Shown: piece after piece, positions 24,685 to 33,008 of the stretch
How the letters are laid out: each line of letters opens with the position of its first letter
How positions within the stretch are numbered: the first letter of the stretch is position 1
From: Marinilabiliaceae bacterium JC017
GTDB taxonomy: Bacteria; Bacteroidota; Bacteroidia; Bacteroidales; Marinilabiliaceae
Length of the DNA: 64,000 nucleotides
Assembly: GCA_004296775.1 (NCBI GenBank)
Contig: RHGE01000014.1
Location: forward strand, 33,006-97,005
Direction: 5' to 3'
Notes under the pieces: model-generated
Database searches by the model: none
Seen by the model: the letters and a program-made list of their open reading frames with translations, nothing else
What the model was told of the DNA's origin: nothing
Translations under genes and position numbers: made by a program

Positions 24685-27012
24685 ATGAAAAACAAATCAG
24701 TTTACATTACTTTATTATTTGTAGGGCTCTTAGTCATGAGTTGTACCCTTACGAATAAAGAACAAAGTGAATACAATATTATTCCTTTACCAAAGCAGAT
24801 AAATAAAGGTACAGGTGAATTTACGCTGAATGAGAAAACTACTATTGTTTTTTCCAGTTTAGACAAGGAAAGTCAGGTGGTGGTTAATTATATGGTTGAT
24901 CTTCTCAGGCCTTCAACCGGATTTGAGTTACCGGTAGTAACTGAGAAACCTTCCGGTAATTTTATTGAACTGGTAATTTCGCCGGAAATGAAGGGGCATA
25001 GAGGAGTATATCATTTTAATGTTACTTCTGATGCAGTTATTATCAGAGCTCCGGAAGCCATTGGTTTGTTTTATGGCATTCAAACCATGCGACAGATGCT
25101 TCCGGTTAATGTAGAGCATAAAACGGTGCAACAAGGAATAAAATGGAACATACCTGCCGCTACGATTATAGATGAACCACGTTTTAAATACAGGGGACTG
25201 CACCTGGATGTTGGGCGGCATTTTTTTCCTGTGAGTTTTATTAAAAAGAATCTTGACCTTTTGGCCCTGCATAAAATGAATGTATTTCATTGGCATTTGA
25301 CGGAGGACCAGGGATGGCGAATTGAAATAAAGAAATATCCAAAGTTGATGGAGGTAGCCAGTCAGCGTAAAGAAACACTTATCGGACATGGTGGTCGACC
25401 TCCGTTTAAGTATGATGGGAAACCTTATGGAGGTTATTATACCCAGGAAGAGGTAAAGGAAGTTGTAGCTTATGCGAAGGAACGGTTCATTACGGTAATT
25501 CCGGAGATTGAATTGCCTGGGCATTCACAAGCAGCACTAGCGGCTTATCCGTATATTGGTTGTACAGGTGGGCCCTATGAAACAGCTACCAGATGGGGCG
25601 TTTTTGATGAGGTATTTTGTGCTGGAAATGAGCAGACATTTAAATTTCTTGAAGATGTATTAACAGAAGTGATTGAGTTATTTCCATCGGAATACATACA
25701 TATTGGTGGGGATGAGTGTCCTAAAACACGCTGGAAGACATGTAAGAAATGCCAAAATCGAATTAAGAATGAAGGGCTGAAAGATGAACACGAACTTCAA
25801 AGTTATTTCATTCATCGAATTGAGAATTTTCTTTTATCTAAAGGGCGCAGGATTATTGGTTGGGATGAAATTTTAGAAGGAGGATTGGCGCCAGAGGCAA
25901 CAGTGATGAGTTGGCGTGGTGAAGCCGGAGGAATTGAAGCTGCCAAACAAGGACATGATGTTATAATGACACCGAATGCGTCTCTTTACTTTGACCATTA
26001 TCAGACTGATCCTAAAAATGAGCCGTTAGCTATTGGCGGATTTACGCCTTTGGAAGATGTATATGCTTATGATCCCATTCCTGCTGAATTAACTGCAGAG
26101 GAAGCTAAGTATGTATTGGGAGCCCAAGCCAATGTGTGGACTGAATATATGAAAGAATCAAATTATGTGGAATACATGGTTTATCCAAGGGCTTGTGCGT
26201 TGGCAGAGGTTTGCTGGACGCCATTGGAGCGAAAAGATTGGAGAAATTTCAGACAAAGAATGGAAAATCATTTTAACCGTTTGAAAGCATTGGATGTAAA
26301 CTATTTTTATGAAGTGCCTAAGCCGGTTACAGAAACTCAAAATATTGGATTTATTGAGTCGGCAGAAATTGCATTGGATGTGCCGGTTAATGATGTGGAA
26401 ATTCGTTACACCATTGATAACAGCGAACCCTCTGCTAAGTCTTTGTTGTATAGTAAGCCTGTTGTGGTTAAAAACACAGGTACGTTAAAAGCCATTACCA
26501 TTAAAAAGGAGAATGGAGACCAGAGTGAACCTTTGGTGGTTGAATATGAGAAATTGGAATATTTGAATCCACTGTCAGAAAAGCAATCAGACATGTCTGG
26601 TGGTTTAAAGTATACGGTGCATGAAGGTAATTTCAAGTCTATAAAGGAGATTGTAAACAGTCAGTCTTCTGGAAGTGGAAAGCTGGATGTTTCTTTTATG
26701 CCTGCTGATTTGCCCCTGGATAGCTATGGTTTGGTTATAACGGGTCATTTATTAATCAGCCAGGACGGTGTTTATCAATTCTCAACTACATCTGATGATG
26801 GTAGTGCTTTGTATTTGTCCGATAAGTTGGTGGTGAATAATGATGGTTTGCATGGAGCAAAGAAAGAATACGGTAATGTTGCTCTTAATGCGGGACTTCA
26901 TCCGGTGCGTATTTTATATTTTCAGGCCGGTGGCGGTCAAAAGCTTGAAATTACAATGAATAGGGAAGGTGAAGCAGAAAAGTTTTTAACTCCTGCCGAT
27001 TTTAAGAATTAA
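24685..27012 (+). CDS. Beta-N-acetylhexosaminidase (GH20) lipoprotein with PA14 domain
   Basis: The 775-residue enzyme has a lipoprotein signal (LLVMSC, cysteine 20), a GH20b N-terminal domain (about 30-155) and a GH20 TIM barrel with the catalytic pair D343-E344 in HIGGDECPKTRW. A chitobiase C-terminal/Ig-like segment (about 535-625) and a PA14 domain (about 640-770, GVYQFSTTSDDGSALY) follow. It removes terminal GlcNAc or GalNAc from glycans at the cell surface or in the periplasm. PA14 probably helps glycan binding. It stands alone, with no SusCD pair adjacent, so it is not obviously part of a polysaccharide utilisation locus. Confidence 0.94.
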   Translation: MKNKSVYITLLFVGLLVMSCTLTNKEQSEYNIIPLPKQINKGTGEFTLNEKTTIVFSSLDKESQVVVNYMVDLLRPSTGFELPVVTEKPSGNFIELVISPEMKGHRGVYHFNVTSDAVIIRAPEAIGLFYGIQTMRQMLPVNVEHKTVQQGIKWNIPAATIIDEPRFKYRGLHLDVGRHFFPVSFIKKNLDLLALHKMNVFHWHLTEDQGWRIEIKKYPKLMEVASQRKETLIGHGGRPPFKYDGKPYGGYYTQEEVKEVVAYAKERFITVIPEIELPGHSQAALAAYPYIGCTGGPYETATRWGVFDEVFCAGNEQTFKFLEDVLTEVIELFPSEYIHIGGDECPKTRWKTCKKCQNRIKNEGLKDEHELQSYFIHRIENFLLSKGRRIIGWDEILEGGLAPEATVMSWRGEAGGIEAAKQGHDVIMTPNASLYFDHYQTDPKNEPLAIGGFTPLEDVYAYDPIPAELTAEEAKYVLGAQANVWTEYMKESNYVEYMVYPRACALAEVCWTPLERKDWRNFRQRMENHFNRLKALDVNYFYEVPKPVTETQNIGFIESAEIALDVPVNDVEIRYTIDNSEPSAKSLLYSKPVVVKNTGTLKAITIKKENGDQSEPLVVEYEKLEYLNPLSEKQSDMSGGLKYTVHEGNFKSIKEIVNSQSSGSGKLDVSFMPADLPLDSYGLVITGHLLISQDGVYQFSTTSDDGSALYLSDKLVVNNDGLHGAKKEYGNVALNAGLHPVRILYFQAGGGQKLEITMNREGEAEKFLTPADFKN

Positions 27013-27032
27013 AAGAAAAGCATAGCGATGTT

Positions 27033-27060
27033 AAAGGCAGCTACATGGCTGCCTTTTTTT
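27033..27060 (+). terminator. Intrinsic terminator of the hexosaminidase gene
   Basis: Stem AAAGGCAGC/GCTGCCTTT, loop TACATG, followed by a T-run, 20 bases after the stop codon. Confidence 0.88.
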
Positions 27061-27102
27061 GTTAAAAAACATTGTTTCAATTTTATAAAGAGTCAAAGGC
27101 TA

Positions 27103-27110
27103 TATCTTTG
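27103..27110 (+). promoter_or_regulatory. Bacteroidota -7 box for the TauE/M20 operon
   Basis: TATCTTTG matches the TAnnTTTG -7 consensus, 19 bases before the TauE start codon. No good -33 TTTG is seen at the right distance. Confidence 0.5.
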
Positions 27111-27129
27111 CCTTTAAATAAGTGGATCT

Positions 27130-27498
27130 ATGTCAGCAACACAAATTATTATCCTTTTGGTAATTGGATTGCTTGGAGGAATCGTTAGTGGCGCATTAGG
27201 GGTTGGTGGTGGAATTATTATTGTTCCCGCGCTGGTCTTTTTCATGGGGTATTCCCAACATTTGGCACAAGGCACGAGTTTGGCTATTCTCTTGCCACCA
27301 ACAGGTATTTTAGCTGCGATGCAATACTATAAAAATGGGTTTGTGGATATTAAAGTTGCAATTATACTCATGTTAATTTTTGTTTTGGGTGCCTATTTGG
27401 GGAGTATGATCTCATTAAATATTCCTGCGAAAACATTGAAGAAAGTATTTGGCATATTTATGCTTCTTGTGTCGATTAAGATTATTTTTAGCAAATAG
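27130..27498 (+). CDS. Half-size TauE/SafE family membrane protein
   Basis: The 122-residue protein has about four membrane helices and one copy of the TauE/SafE (DUF81) repeat. Its signature SGALGVGGGIIIVPAL is followed by LAQGTSLAILLPPTGILAA. Typical family members are about 250 residues with two such repeats, so this one should function as a dimer. The family exports sulfite, sulfoacetate or other organic anions; the substrate here is unknown. The next gene starts eight bases downstream, so they form an operon. Confidence 0.88.
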   Translation: MSATQIIILLVIGLLGGIVSGALGVGGGIIIVPALVFFMGYSQHLAQGTSLAILLPPTGILAAMQYYKNGFVDIKVAIILMLIFVLGAYLGSMISLNIPAKTLKKVFGIFMLLVSIKIIFSK

Positions 27499-27506
27499 TT
27501 CAGTAT

Positions 27507-28691
27507 ATGGAGTTAAGAAAAGGTGTTCAGCAATTAGCGGCTCAGTATTCGCAAGAGGTAATTGAAATAAGAAGACACCTACATCAGTATCCGGAGTTGT
27601 CCTTTCAAGAATATCACACATCAAAATATATTCAGGGAAAGTTGGAAGAATATGGAATCCCTTTTAGGGCAGGGTATGTCAAAACGGGGATTGTAGGTAG
27701 AATTGAGGGGAGAAATAAAGATAAGCGTGTCATTGCTTTACGTGCAGATATGGATGCTCTGCCTATCGTGGAGGAGAAACATTTACCATTTCGGTCACAA
27801 AATGAGGGAGTGATGCATGCCTGTGGGCATGATGCTCATTCAGCTGCACTTTTGGGAGCAGCTAAAATATTATCAACACTGAAAGAATATTGGGAGGGAA
27901 CCATTTTATTAATCTTTCAACCGGGGGAAGAGGTTTTTCCGGGGGGGGCCAAACTAATGATGGAAGAGGGCGCTTTTGATGAGGTGAAACCTGAGCTGAT
28001 TATAGGACAACATGTCTTACCGAATATGCCTGTTGGGCATGTTGGCTTTAAAGAAGGCATGTACATGGCTTCGGGAGATGAAGTGTATTTAACGGTAAAG
28101 GGGAAGGGTGGACATGGAGCTTTGCCTCATACTTTAAATGATACCGTATTGATTGCTTCTCATATCATTGTCAATTTGCAACAGATTGTTAGCAGAATGG
28201 TGCCTGCTAATATTCCCACTGTCTTATCTTTTGGAAAAGTAATAGCCAATGGGGCTACGAATGTTATACCCGAAAAAGTTGAAATAGCTGGTACGTTAAG
28301 AACGATGGATGAAAAATACCGGGTAATTATAAAAGAAAAGATTCGGAAGATTGCTCAAATGACTGCCGAGTCAATGGATGCTGAATGTGAAGTTGATATT
28401 AAAGATGGATACCCGGTTGTGTTTAACGATGTGGAAGTAACCCGGCGCGCTAAACAGGCGGCAGCAGAGTATTTGGGAGATGGACAGGTAGAAGAAATGG
28501 ATATTCGTATGACAGCCGAAGATTTTGGATATTATTCACTAAAATATCCAACGACATTTTACCGCTTCGGTGTTCAGCAGGATGGCGGTGTGGTCGGGCA
28601 ACTGCATACGCCTGGATTTATTCTGAATGAAGCAGCATTGGAAACGGCATTTGGTACATTAGCTTGGTTGGCAATTCGTTCCTTAGAATAA
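27507..28691 (+). CDS. M20 family amidohydrolase (N-acyl-amino-acid/hippurate hydrolase type)
   Basis: The 394-residue zinc hydrolase has the metal and catalytic motifs of the M20D group: RADMDALPIVE, HACGHDAHSAALLGAA, FQPGEEVFPGGA, and a late histidine in QLHTPGF. A lid/dimerisation domain lies in the middle (about 185-300). It removes acyl groups from N-acylated amino acids in the cytoplasm. It is coupled to the small TauE/SafE transporter eight bases upstream, which suggests export or uptake of a related anion. Confidence 0.92.
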   Translation: MELRKGVQQLAAQYSQEVIEIRRHLHQYPELSFQEYHTSKYIQGKLEEYGIPFRAGYVKTGIVGRIEGRNKDKRVIALRADMDALPIVEEKHLPFRSQNEGVMHACGHDAHSAALLGAAKILSTLKEYWEGTILLIFQPGEEVFPGGAKLMMEEGAFDEVKPELIIGQHVLPNMPVGHVGFKEGMYMASGDEVYLTVKGKGGHGALPHTLNDTVLIASHIIVNLQQIVSRMVPANIPTVLSFGKVIANGATNVIPEKVEIAGTLRTMDEKYRVIIKEKIRKIAQMTAESMDAECEVDIKDGYPVVFNDVEVTRRAKQAAAEYLGDGQVEEMDIRMTAEDFGYYSLKYPTTFYRFGVQQDGGVVGQLHTPGFILNEAALETAFGTLAWLAIRSLE

Positions 28692-28812
28692 GGGGGCGAT
28701 ATAAAGATATCGCCGGGGAAATAAAATAATAAAAGACCTTAAAGACTTGTTTATAACGTTTAAAAATAGGCTATTTTCCACGGCGTTTGTTTTTTTTATA
28801 AAAAAAAGCCAA

Positions 28813-28820
28813 TAATTTTG
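28813..28820 (+). promoter_or_regulatory. Candidate -7 box of the ferredoxin gene
   Basis: TAATTTTG matches TAnnTTTG, 33 bases before the ferredoxin ATG. A TTTG at 28786-28789 lies 23 bases upstream, slightly further than usual for a -33 element. Confidence 0.5.
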
Positions 28821-28852
28821 CTCCCATAATTGAAACCTAAATACGTAAAAAA

Positions 28853-29023
28853 ATGGCATACGTAATTAACGATGATTGTATCGCATGTGGTACATGTATT
28901 GACGAATGTCCGGTAGAAGCTATCTCTGAAGGTGATATCTATAAAATCGATCCGGAAACCTGTACTGATTGCGGAACTTGTGCAGATGTTTGTCCAACAG
29001 AGGCAATTCACCCTGCGAAGTAA
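28853..29023 (+). CDS. Small 2[4Fe-4S] ferredoxin
   Basis: The 56-residue protein starts MAYVINDDCIACGTCIDECP and has two CxxCxxCxxxCP clusters, the second being CTDCGTCADVCP. This is the clostridial-type low-potential ferredoxin, a cytoplasmic electron carrier. It is a plausible partner of pyruvate:ferredoxin oxidoreductase and of the Rnf complex encoded at 54.2-59.8 kb, although the link is inferred. It is a single gene with its own promoter-like box and a perfect terminator nine bases after the stop. Confidence 0.95.
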   Translation: MAYVINDDCIACGTCIDECPVEAISEGDIYKIDPETCTDCGTCADVCPTEAIHPAK

Positions 29024-29031
29024 AGATATTA

Positions 29032-29060
29032 AGCCCCGTTTTAACGGGGCTTTTTTTTTA
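29032..29060 (+). terminator. Intrinsic terminator of the ferredoxin gene
   Basis: Perfect stem AGCCCCGTT/AACGGGGCT with a two-base loop and nine Ts. Its tail overlaps the last codons of the converging 5-formyl-THF cyclo-ligase gene. Confidence 0.9.
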
Positions 29061-29624
29061 CTTTATTATATGATGATCCGGTGAAATTACAGCATCCAGT
29101 TTGTAATCATGTGGTTCTACCGGAACATTTTTAACCATCTGAAAATCGTAAGCTAATCCTATCGTTTTTGCCTGTGGGATTCGATTTAAAATCCTGTCAT
29201 AATAACCTTTCCCTCGTCCCATTCGATTCCCAAACTGGTCAAAAGCCATACCTGGAACGAAAACCAGTTCAATCAATGATTCATTCATTAAACGTGTGCC
29301 ATCAGGTTCGGGAATGCCATATCGTTCGCCGGGCTTTAAGGATTCTTCTCCCTCAAATAGACAGATCTCCAAATTATCTCCTTTAACTACCGGTAGATAG
29401 ATGTTTTTCTCCTGGTACCATTTTTTTACGAAGTTCTGAGTGTTTACTTCATCATCCATGGACCAGTAAAACAGAATATTTTGTGCCTGCTCAAACAGAT
29501 TATGCGTTTCAACTTGTTTGAAGATAGCATCTGTTTGTTTCATTTTGATCTCTTCGTTCAGGGCACTTTTCTGATTACGGATCTGTTGGCGTAATGCCTT
29601 CTTTAATTTCTTTATATCCTCCAT
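29058..29624 (-). CDS. 5-formyltetrahydrofolate cyclo-ligase
   Basis: The 188-residue protein has the family's substrate/ATP motifs, including RYGIPEPDGT, FVPGMAFDQFGNRMGRGKGY and YDR, and an N-terminal basic helix. It converts 5-formyl-THF to 5,10-methenyl-THF using ATP and so salvages the folate storage form in the cytoplasm. Length is normal. It lies 12 bases downstream of the nitrilase gene on the same strand, so the two form an operon. Confidence 0.93.
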   Translation of the reverse strand: MEDIKKLKKALRQQIRNQKSALNEEIKMKQTDAIFKQVETHNLFEQAQNILFYWSMDDEVNTQNFVKKWYQEKNIYLPVVKGDNLEICLFEGEESLKPGERYGIPEPDGTRLMNESLIELVFVPGMAFDQFGNRMGRGKGYYDRILNRIPQAKTIGLAYDFQMVKNVPVEPHDYKLDAVISPDHHIIK

Positions 29625-29636
29625 ATGTTTTTATTG

Positions 29637-30428
29637 TTATACCCCGTAGTTACCGTATACATCAACGCGTCGGTCAGAAAAGGCATTATTCCTAGGTGTA
29701 ATCTGTTTATCTAACGCCTTTGCTAGATCAATATCAACAGAAATAATTTCCTGAGTGTCGGTTTTTCCAGTGGCTATTATTTCTCCTTTGGGACCAGAGA
29801 TTACTGATTGGCCGGTAAATGTTAGCTCATCTTCAGTTCCAATCCGGTTAGCAGTGGCAATGTATAGTCTGTTTACAAGTGAATAAGCAGGAACTACTGA
29901 TTGACAATAGGGAAGTACCAGATTGGCCGGATGAGCGATTAGTTGGGCGCCTTTTAAGGCCAACGCTCGCCATGTTTCCGGGAACATCCAGTCAAAACAG
30001 ATTAACATACCTATGCGGCCTAATTCAGTATCAAAGGTTGGTAAACCCAGGTTGCCCGGTTCGAATAAATCTTTCTCATCCCAGAATAGATGAAGCTTTC
30101 GGTAGATGCCAACCACGCCTCCGGGGCCGGTTAAGACAGATGAATTATAGAGTTTATTACCTTCCCGTTCATTAAAGCCGGCAACCATGTAGCAATTCAT
30201 TTGTTTTGCCCGTGTTGTCAGAAACTCAATGAATCGACTGTTGTTTACTTCTTCAGAATACAAAAGAGCTTCATTTCTGTCCTTGAATTTATAGCCAGTG
30301 GATGCCAGTTCCGGTAAAACGACTAGCTCCGGTTTCTCTTTCATGGAAGAAAACAAGGTTTCAAGGGTCGAAATATTGTGATCAATGTTTCCTAACTCAG
30401 GAGAAAACTGAATAATGGATAGTTTCAT
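29637..30428 (-). CDS. Carbon-nitrogen hydrolase (nitrilase superfamily)
   Basis: The 263-residue enzyme has the complete nitrilase triad: E40 in LPELASTGY, K111 in YRKLHLF and C144 in LICFDWMFPE. The length fits an omega-amidase or N-carbamoyl-type member. The exact amide substrate cannot be read from the sequence. It is first in a two-gene unit with 5-formyl-THF cyclo-ligase. Confidence 0.9.
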   Translation of the reverse strand: MKLSIIQFSPELGNIDHNISTLETLFSSMKEKPELVVLPELASTGYKFKDRNEALLYSEEVNNSRFIEFLTTRAKQMNCYMVAGFNEREGNKLYNSSVLTGPGGVVGIYRKLHLFWDEKDLFEPGNLGLPTFDTELGRIGMLICFDWMFPETWRALALKGAQLIAHPANLVLPYCQSVVPAYSLVNRLYIATANRIGTEDELTFTGQSVISGPKGEIIATGKTDTQEIISVDIDLAKALDKQITPRNNAFSDRRVDVYGNYGV

Positions 30429-30577
30429 GTAGTCGTAATTAAATTACAGGTAAAGACAAAATTAAAAGATGGCTCATCCAGGATTGTTGTTTTTTATTTC
30501 ATTATTCTCTTGCATGTTTTATTTGCCAGGCAAGGACGTTTTTAGTTCCATCTGGTTTCGATGTAAGGTATGTTGGG

Positions 30578-31606
30578 TTACGGTCGATAACGGGACTGCG
30601 TGAGAATTTTATGTCCATCTGTTTCCTGCATTAAACCCTTCAGGCTTTTTTTAGGGGATTGTTTCATGTAGGCATTAACAATCTGGTATCCTAAAAAGAT
30701 ACCTGCTCTTCCGGGGGAATCCTGTCCAAGGTAATAAGAGAATGGGCTATCACCCACATATTTTTGAATAATGAACCGTTCGTTGTTGAAGAGGTGTTTG
30801 TTTTCAACCATAAATTGCCACATCTCCGATTCATGCTTTTCGCACCATTCCAGTTGGCTTTTGGAATAGTCAAACAACAAAGTATCTTGGATATCGGGAT
30901 TTGTCTTTTTTATAAAGTGAAGAACTTGTCCCTGATAGATCATATTATTTAAAACATCATTGATCGAATCATTGTATGGAAAATCAATCATTGCCATTGC
31001 TTTCATCACATCCGGAACCATTTTCTCCGGAACCATCTTCTTTCGCAAATATTTAGGTATGGTAAGCCATTCGTAAAACTGACATTGTTCTCCCAGATAC
31101 TTCTCAATACTCAGGGAAATCAAACCTGAATCGGCAACGATGGATTGGTTGAAACCGGAGATATGTAAATAGATAGCGGGAATGTCTTTTTCAGGGAAAT
31201 AATAGTTGTAGTAGGAAAAGGCTTTGTTCAGTGATTTTTGGAGATTTGATAAATCAGTAAAGGCCGAGTCGCATGCCCTGAATACATCCCGGTTGGCATC
31301 ATATTCAAGGAAGCTTTTAAGATATTGGGGATATTCTGGTGCTTTAGAACTACCAATGTTGATGATTCCCTGGCTATAGGTTTCCAAGAAGTTGCCATAT
31401 GTTTTTTTTAACCCGGGAAGAGCTGATTCAATACTGTCTACCGGTAATTGGGTTAAGGCGCTGAAAAACGGGACAAGTTTTACATTGACATCTATTTTGC
31501 TGATATCAGGCCGTTGAGCTTTTGAATGACAGCCAGTGAGCAATGAACCAATAATACTTGCTATCACTAAATATTTGAAAGCTATTGTTCTAAGTGTTTT
31601 ATTCAT
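30578..31606 (-). CDS. gldB: Gliding motility lipoprotein GldB
   Basis: The 342-residue protein has a lipobox (IIGSLLTGC, cysteine 26). It carries the characteristic GldB blocks, including YYFPEKDIPAIYLHISGFN, QCQFYEWLTIPKYLRKKMVP and PGRAGIFLGYQIVNAYM. GldB is required for gliding in flavobacteria and is also found in non-gliding Bacteroidota that use type IX secretion; its mechanism is unknown. I chose the ATG at 31606 so that the signal peptide is of normal length; an upstream in-frame start at 31681 would add a second hydrophobic stretch. No gldC is adjacent. Confidence 0.88.
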   Translation of the reverse strand: MNKTLRTIAFKYLVIASIIGSLLTGCHSKAQRPDISKIDVNVKLVPFFSALTQLPVDSIESALPGLKKTYGNFLETYSQGIINIGSSKAPEYPQYLKSFLEYDANRDVFRACDSAFTDLSNLQKSLNKAFSYYNYYFPEKDIPAIYLHISGFNQSIVADSGLISLSIEKYLGEQCQFYEWLTIPKYLRKKMVPEKMVPDVMKAMAMIDFPYNDSINDVLNNMIYQGQVLHFIKKTNPDIQDTLLFDYSKSQLEWCEKHESEMWQFMVENKHLFNNERFIIQKYVGDSPFSYYLGQDSPGRAGIFLGYQIVNAYMKQSPKKSLKGLMQETDGHKILTQSRYRP

Positions 31607-32327
31607 GGACATTCTTTTTGATAGGAGAACGAGTGAGCCCAAAAATATTACAATTACATAGTAATAAAAAGAGCAGGTCAATTTTTATGAATGAAAGAAA
31701 GAGGAAGAGTGACGTTTTGGGGGATATGTTTCTGGTTTTATTTTATACAATTCTGAAATAGCGGTATTTGTAGATTAAAAAACAGCGAAAAGCAACGGGT
31801 AGTTGTTGATAGGAGTAAGTAATGATCGGCTTTTACTGTATGAGAAAGAATTCTTTTGGAAAATGTTATGGAGTAAGGTCAAAAAATAAATAGTGGAAGT
31901 AATAAAGAGTTGGAATACAGTTGTTTTGGTAATAGTGTTGTTTCAGCTTAACGTTCTCTATTTTACGGATCGTTAAATTATATGATTGGAAATAGCATTA
32001 GAGGTGCAACGGTTTGTGATGATTGCAAGTGTAAAAATAGCCTATGCATGAGTGCTTGTAATCAGATACTAATGAGTAAACTCATTTAAAAAATTGTGAT
32101 CGAAACATATGTTTTAAGTATGTTTGTACAGTTTTTAGTAAAGGACGATTTAAAATTTGAAAAGGAGTAATACCAAACCTATTTCAAAATGACTTTGGTA
32201 TGATACTGATAGATGATTAAAGGCCAATTAAAAGCATAGCGCATTAAGTGGCCTTTATAATCACTAATCGGTATAAACGTTCTTATTAAATACCTTCAGT
32301 TTTTGTTCAAGATCAAAAGACCTAACA
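31607..32327. other. Divergent intergenic region without identified features
   Basis: About 720 AT-rich bases between gldB and a plus-strand barrel gene, presumably with both promoters. A partial GGATCGTTA near 31967 weakly resembles the dispersed motif. I see no reading frame or stable hairpin. Confidence 0.45.
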
Positions 32328-32966
32328 ATGAAAAGGAGTATTGTATTTTTAGTTTTCCTTATAAGTGTTGCTTTTTGTCAAGCACAGGAGAGTTCACGTA
32401 ACCGGTTGGCATTTGTATTAAGCCCTCAACTTTCCTGGTTGAATTCTGATCATAGTAATATTAGTTCTGACGGGAACTTATCTGGGTATAATTTCGGATT
32501 AGTGTGGGATCGTTTTTTCGATAAGAACTATGCCCTTTCAACGGGTTTGACGATAAACACAACAGGGGGTAAATTGCATTATAAAGAAGGCACCACCATG
32601 GAAATTGGCGGGGTTGAGAAAGAGATGGATAATGCGACTTATCGGTTGAAATACATTGAAGTACCGTTTGGATTGAAGCTGTTGACTAATGATTTCAGAC
32701 GGGCTCGGTATTATGGACAGTTTGGACTGTTTGGCCAGTTTAATATTAAGACCAATGACGGACATGGCAAATCGATGAGTGAGGAGGTGAGGTTTTTTGA
32801 CATGGGATACCATTTAGGAGGGGGGATGGAATATTCCCTTGGTGGTGATACTTATTTAATGATAGGGTTACTTTATAATAATGGTTTCTTAGATGTTACC
32901 AGTAATGAACTAAGTGATAAAGCTGTGTTGCACCGTTTGGTGTTTCAGTTTGGTATCATTTTTTGA
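32328..32966 (+). CDS. Outer-membrane beta-barrel protein of the PorT family
   Basis: The 212-residue protein has a signal peptide (ending CQAQE). Alternating beta strands follow, with the family signature YRLKYIEVPFGLKLL followed by TND, and a final strand LVFQFGIIF. This is the PorT/OMP_b-brl_2 type of eight-strand barrel. True PorT takes part in type IX secretion, but many members have unknown roles. It lies 42 bases upstream of nadE, and gldB is divergent on the other side. Confidence 0.8.
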   Translation: MKRSIVFLVFLISVAFCQAQESSRNRLAFVLSPQLSWLNSDHSNISSDGNLSGYNFGLVWDRFFDKNYALSTGLTINTTGGKLHYKEGTTMEIGGVEKEMDNATYRLKYIEVPFGLKLLTNDFRRARYYGQFGLFGQFNIKTNDGHGKSMSEEVRFFDMGYHLGGGMEYSLGGDTYLMIGLLYNNGFLDVTSNELSDKAVLHRLVFQFGIIF

Positions 32967-33008
32967 TAAAGTGTGGCTTGATCGGTTTCATTTTAAGAAC
33001 AGAAGGAT

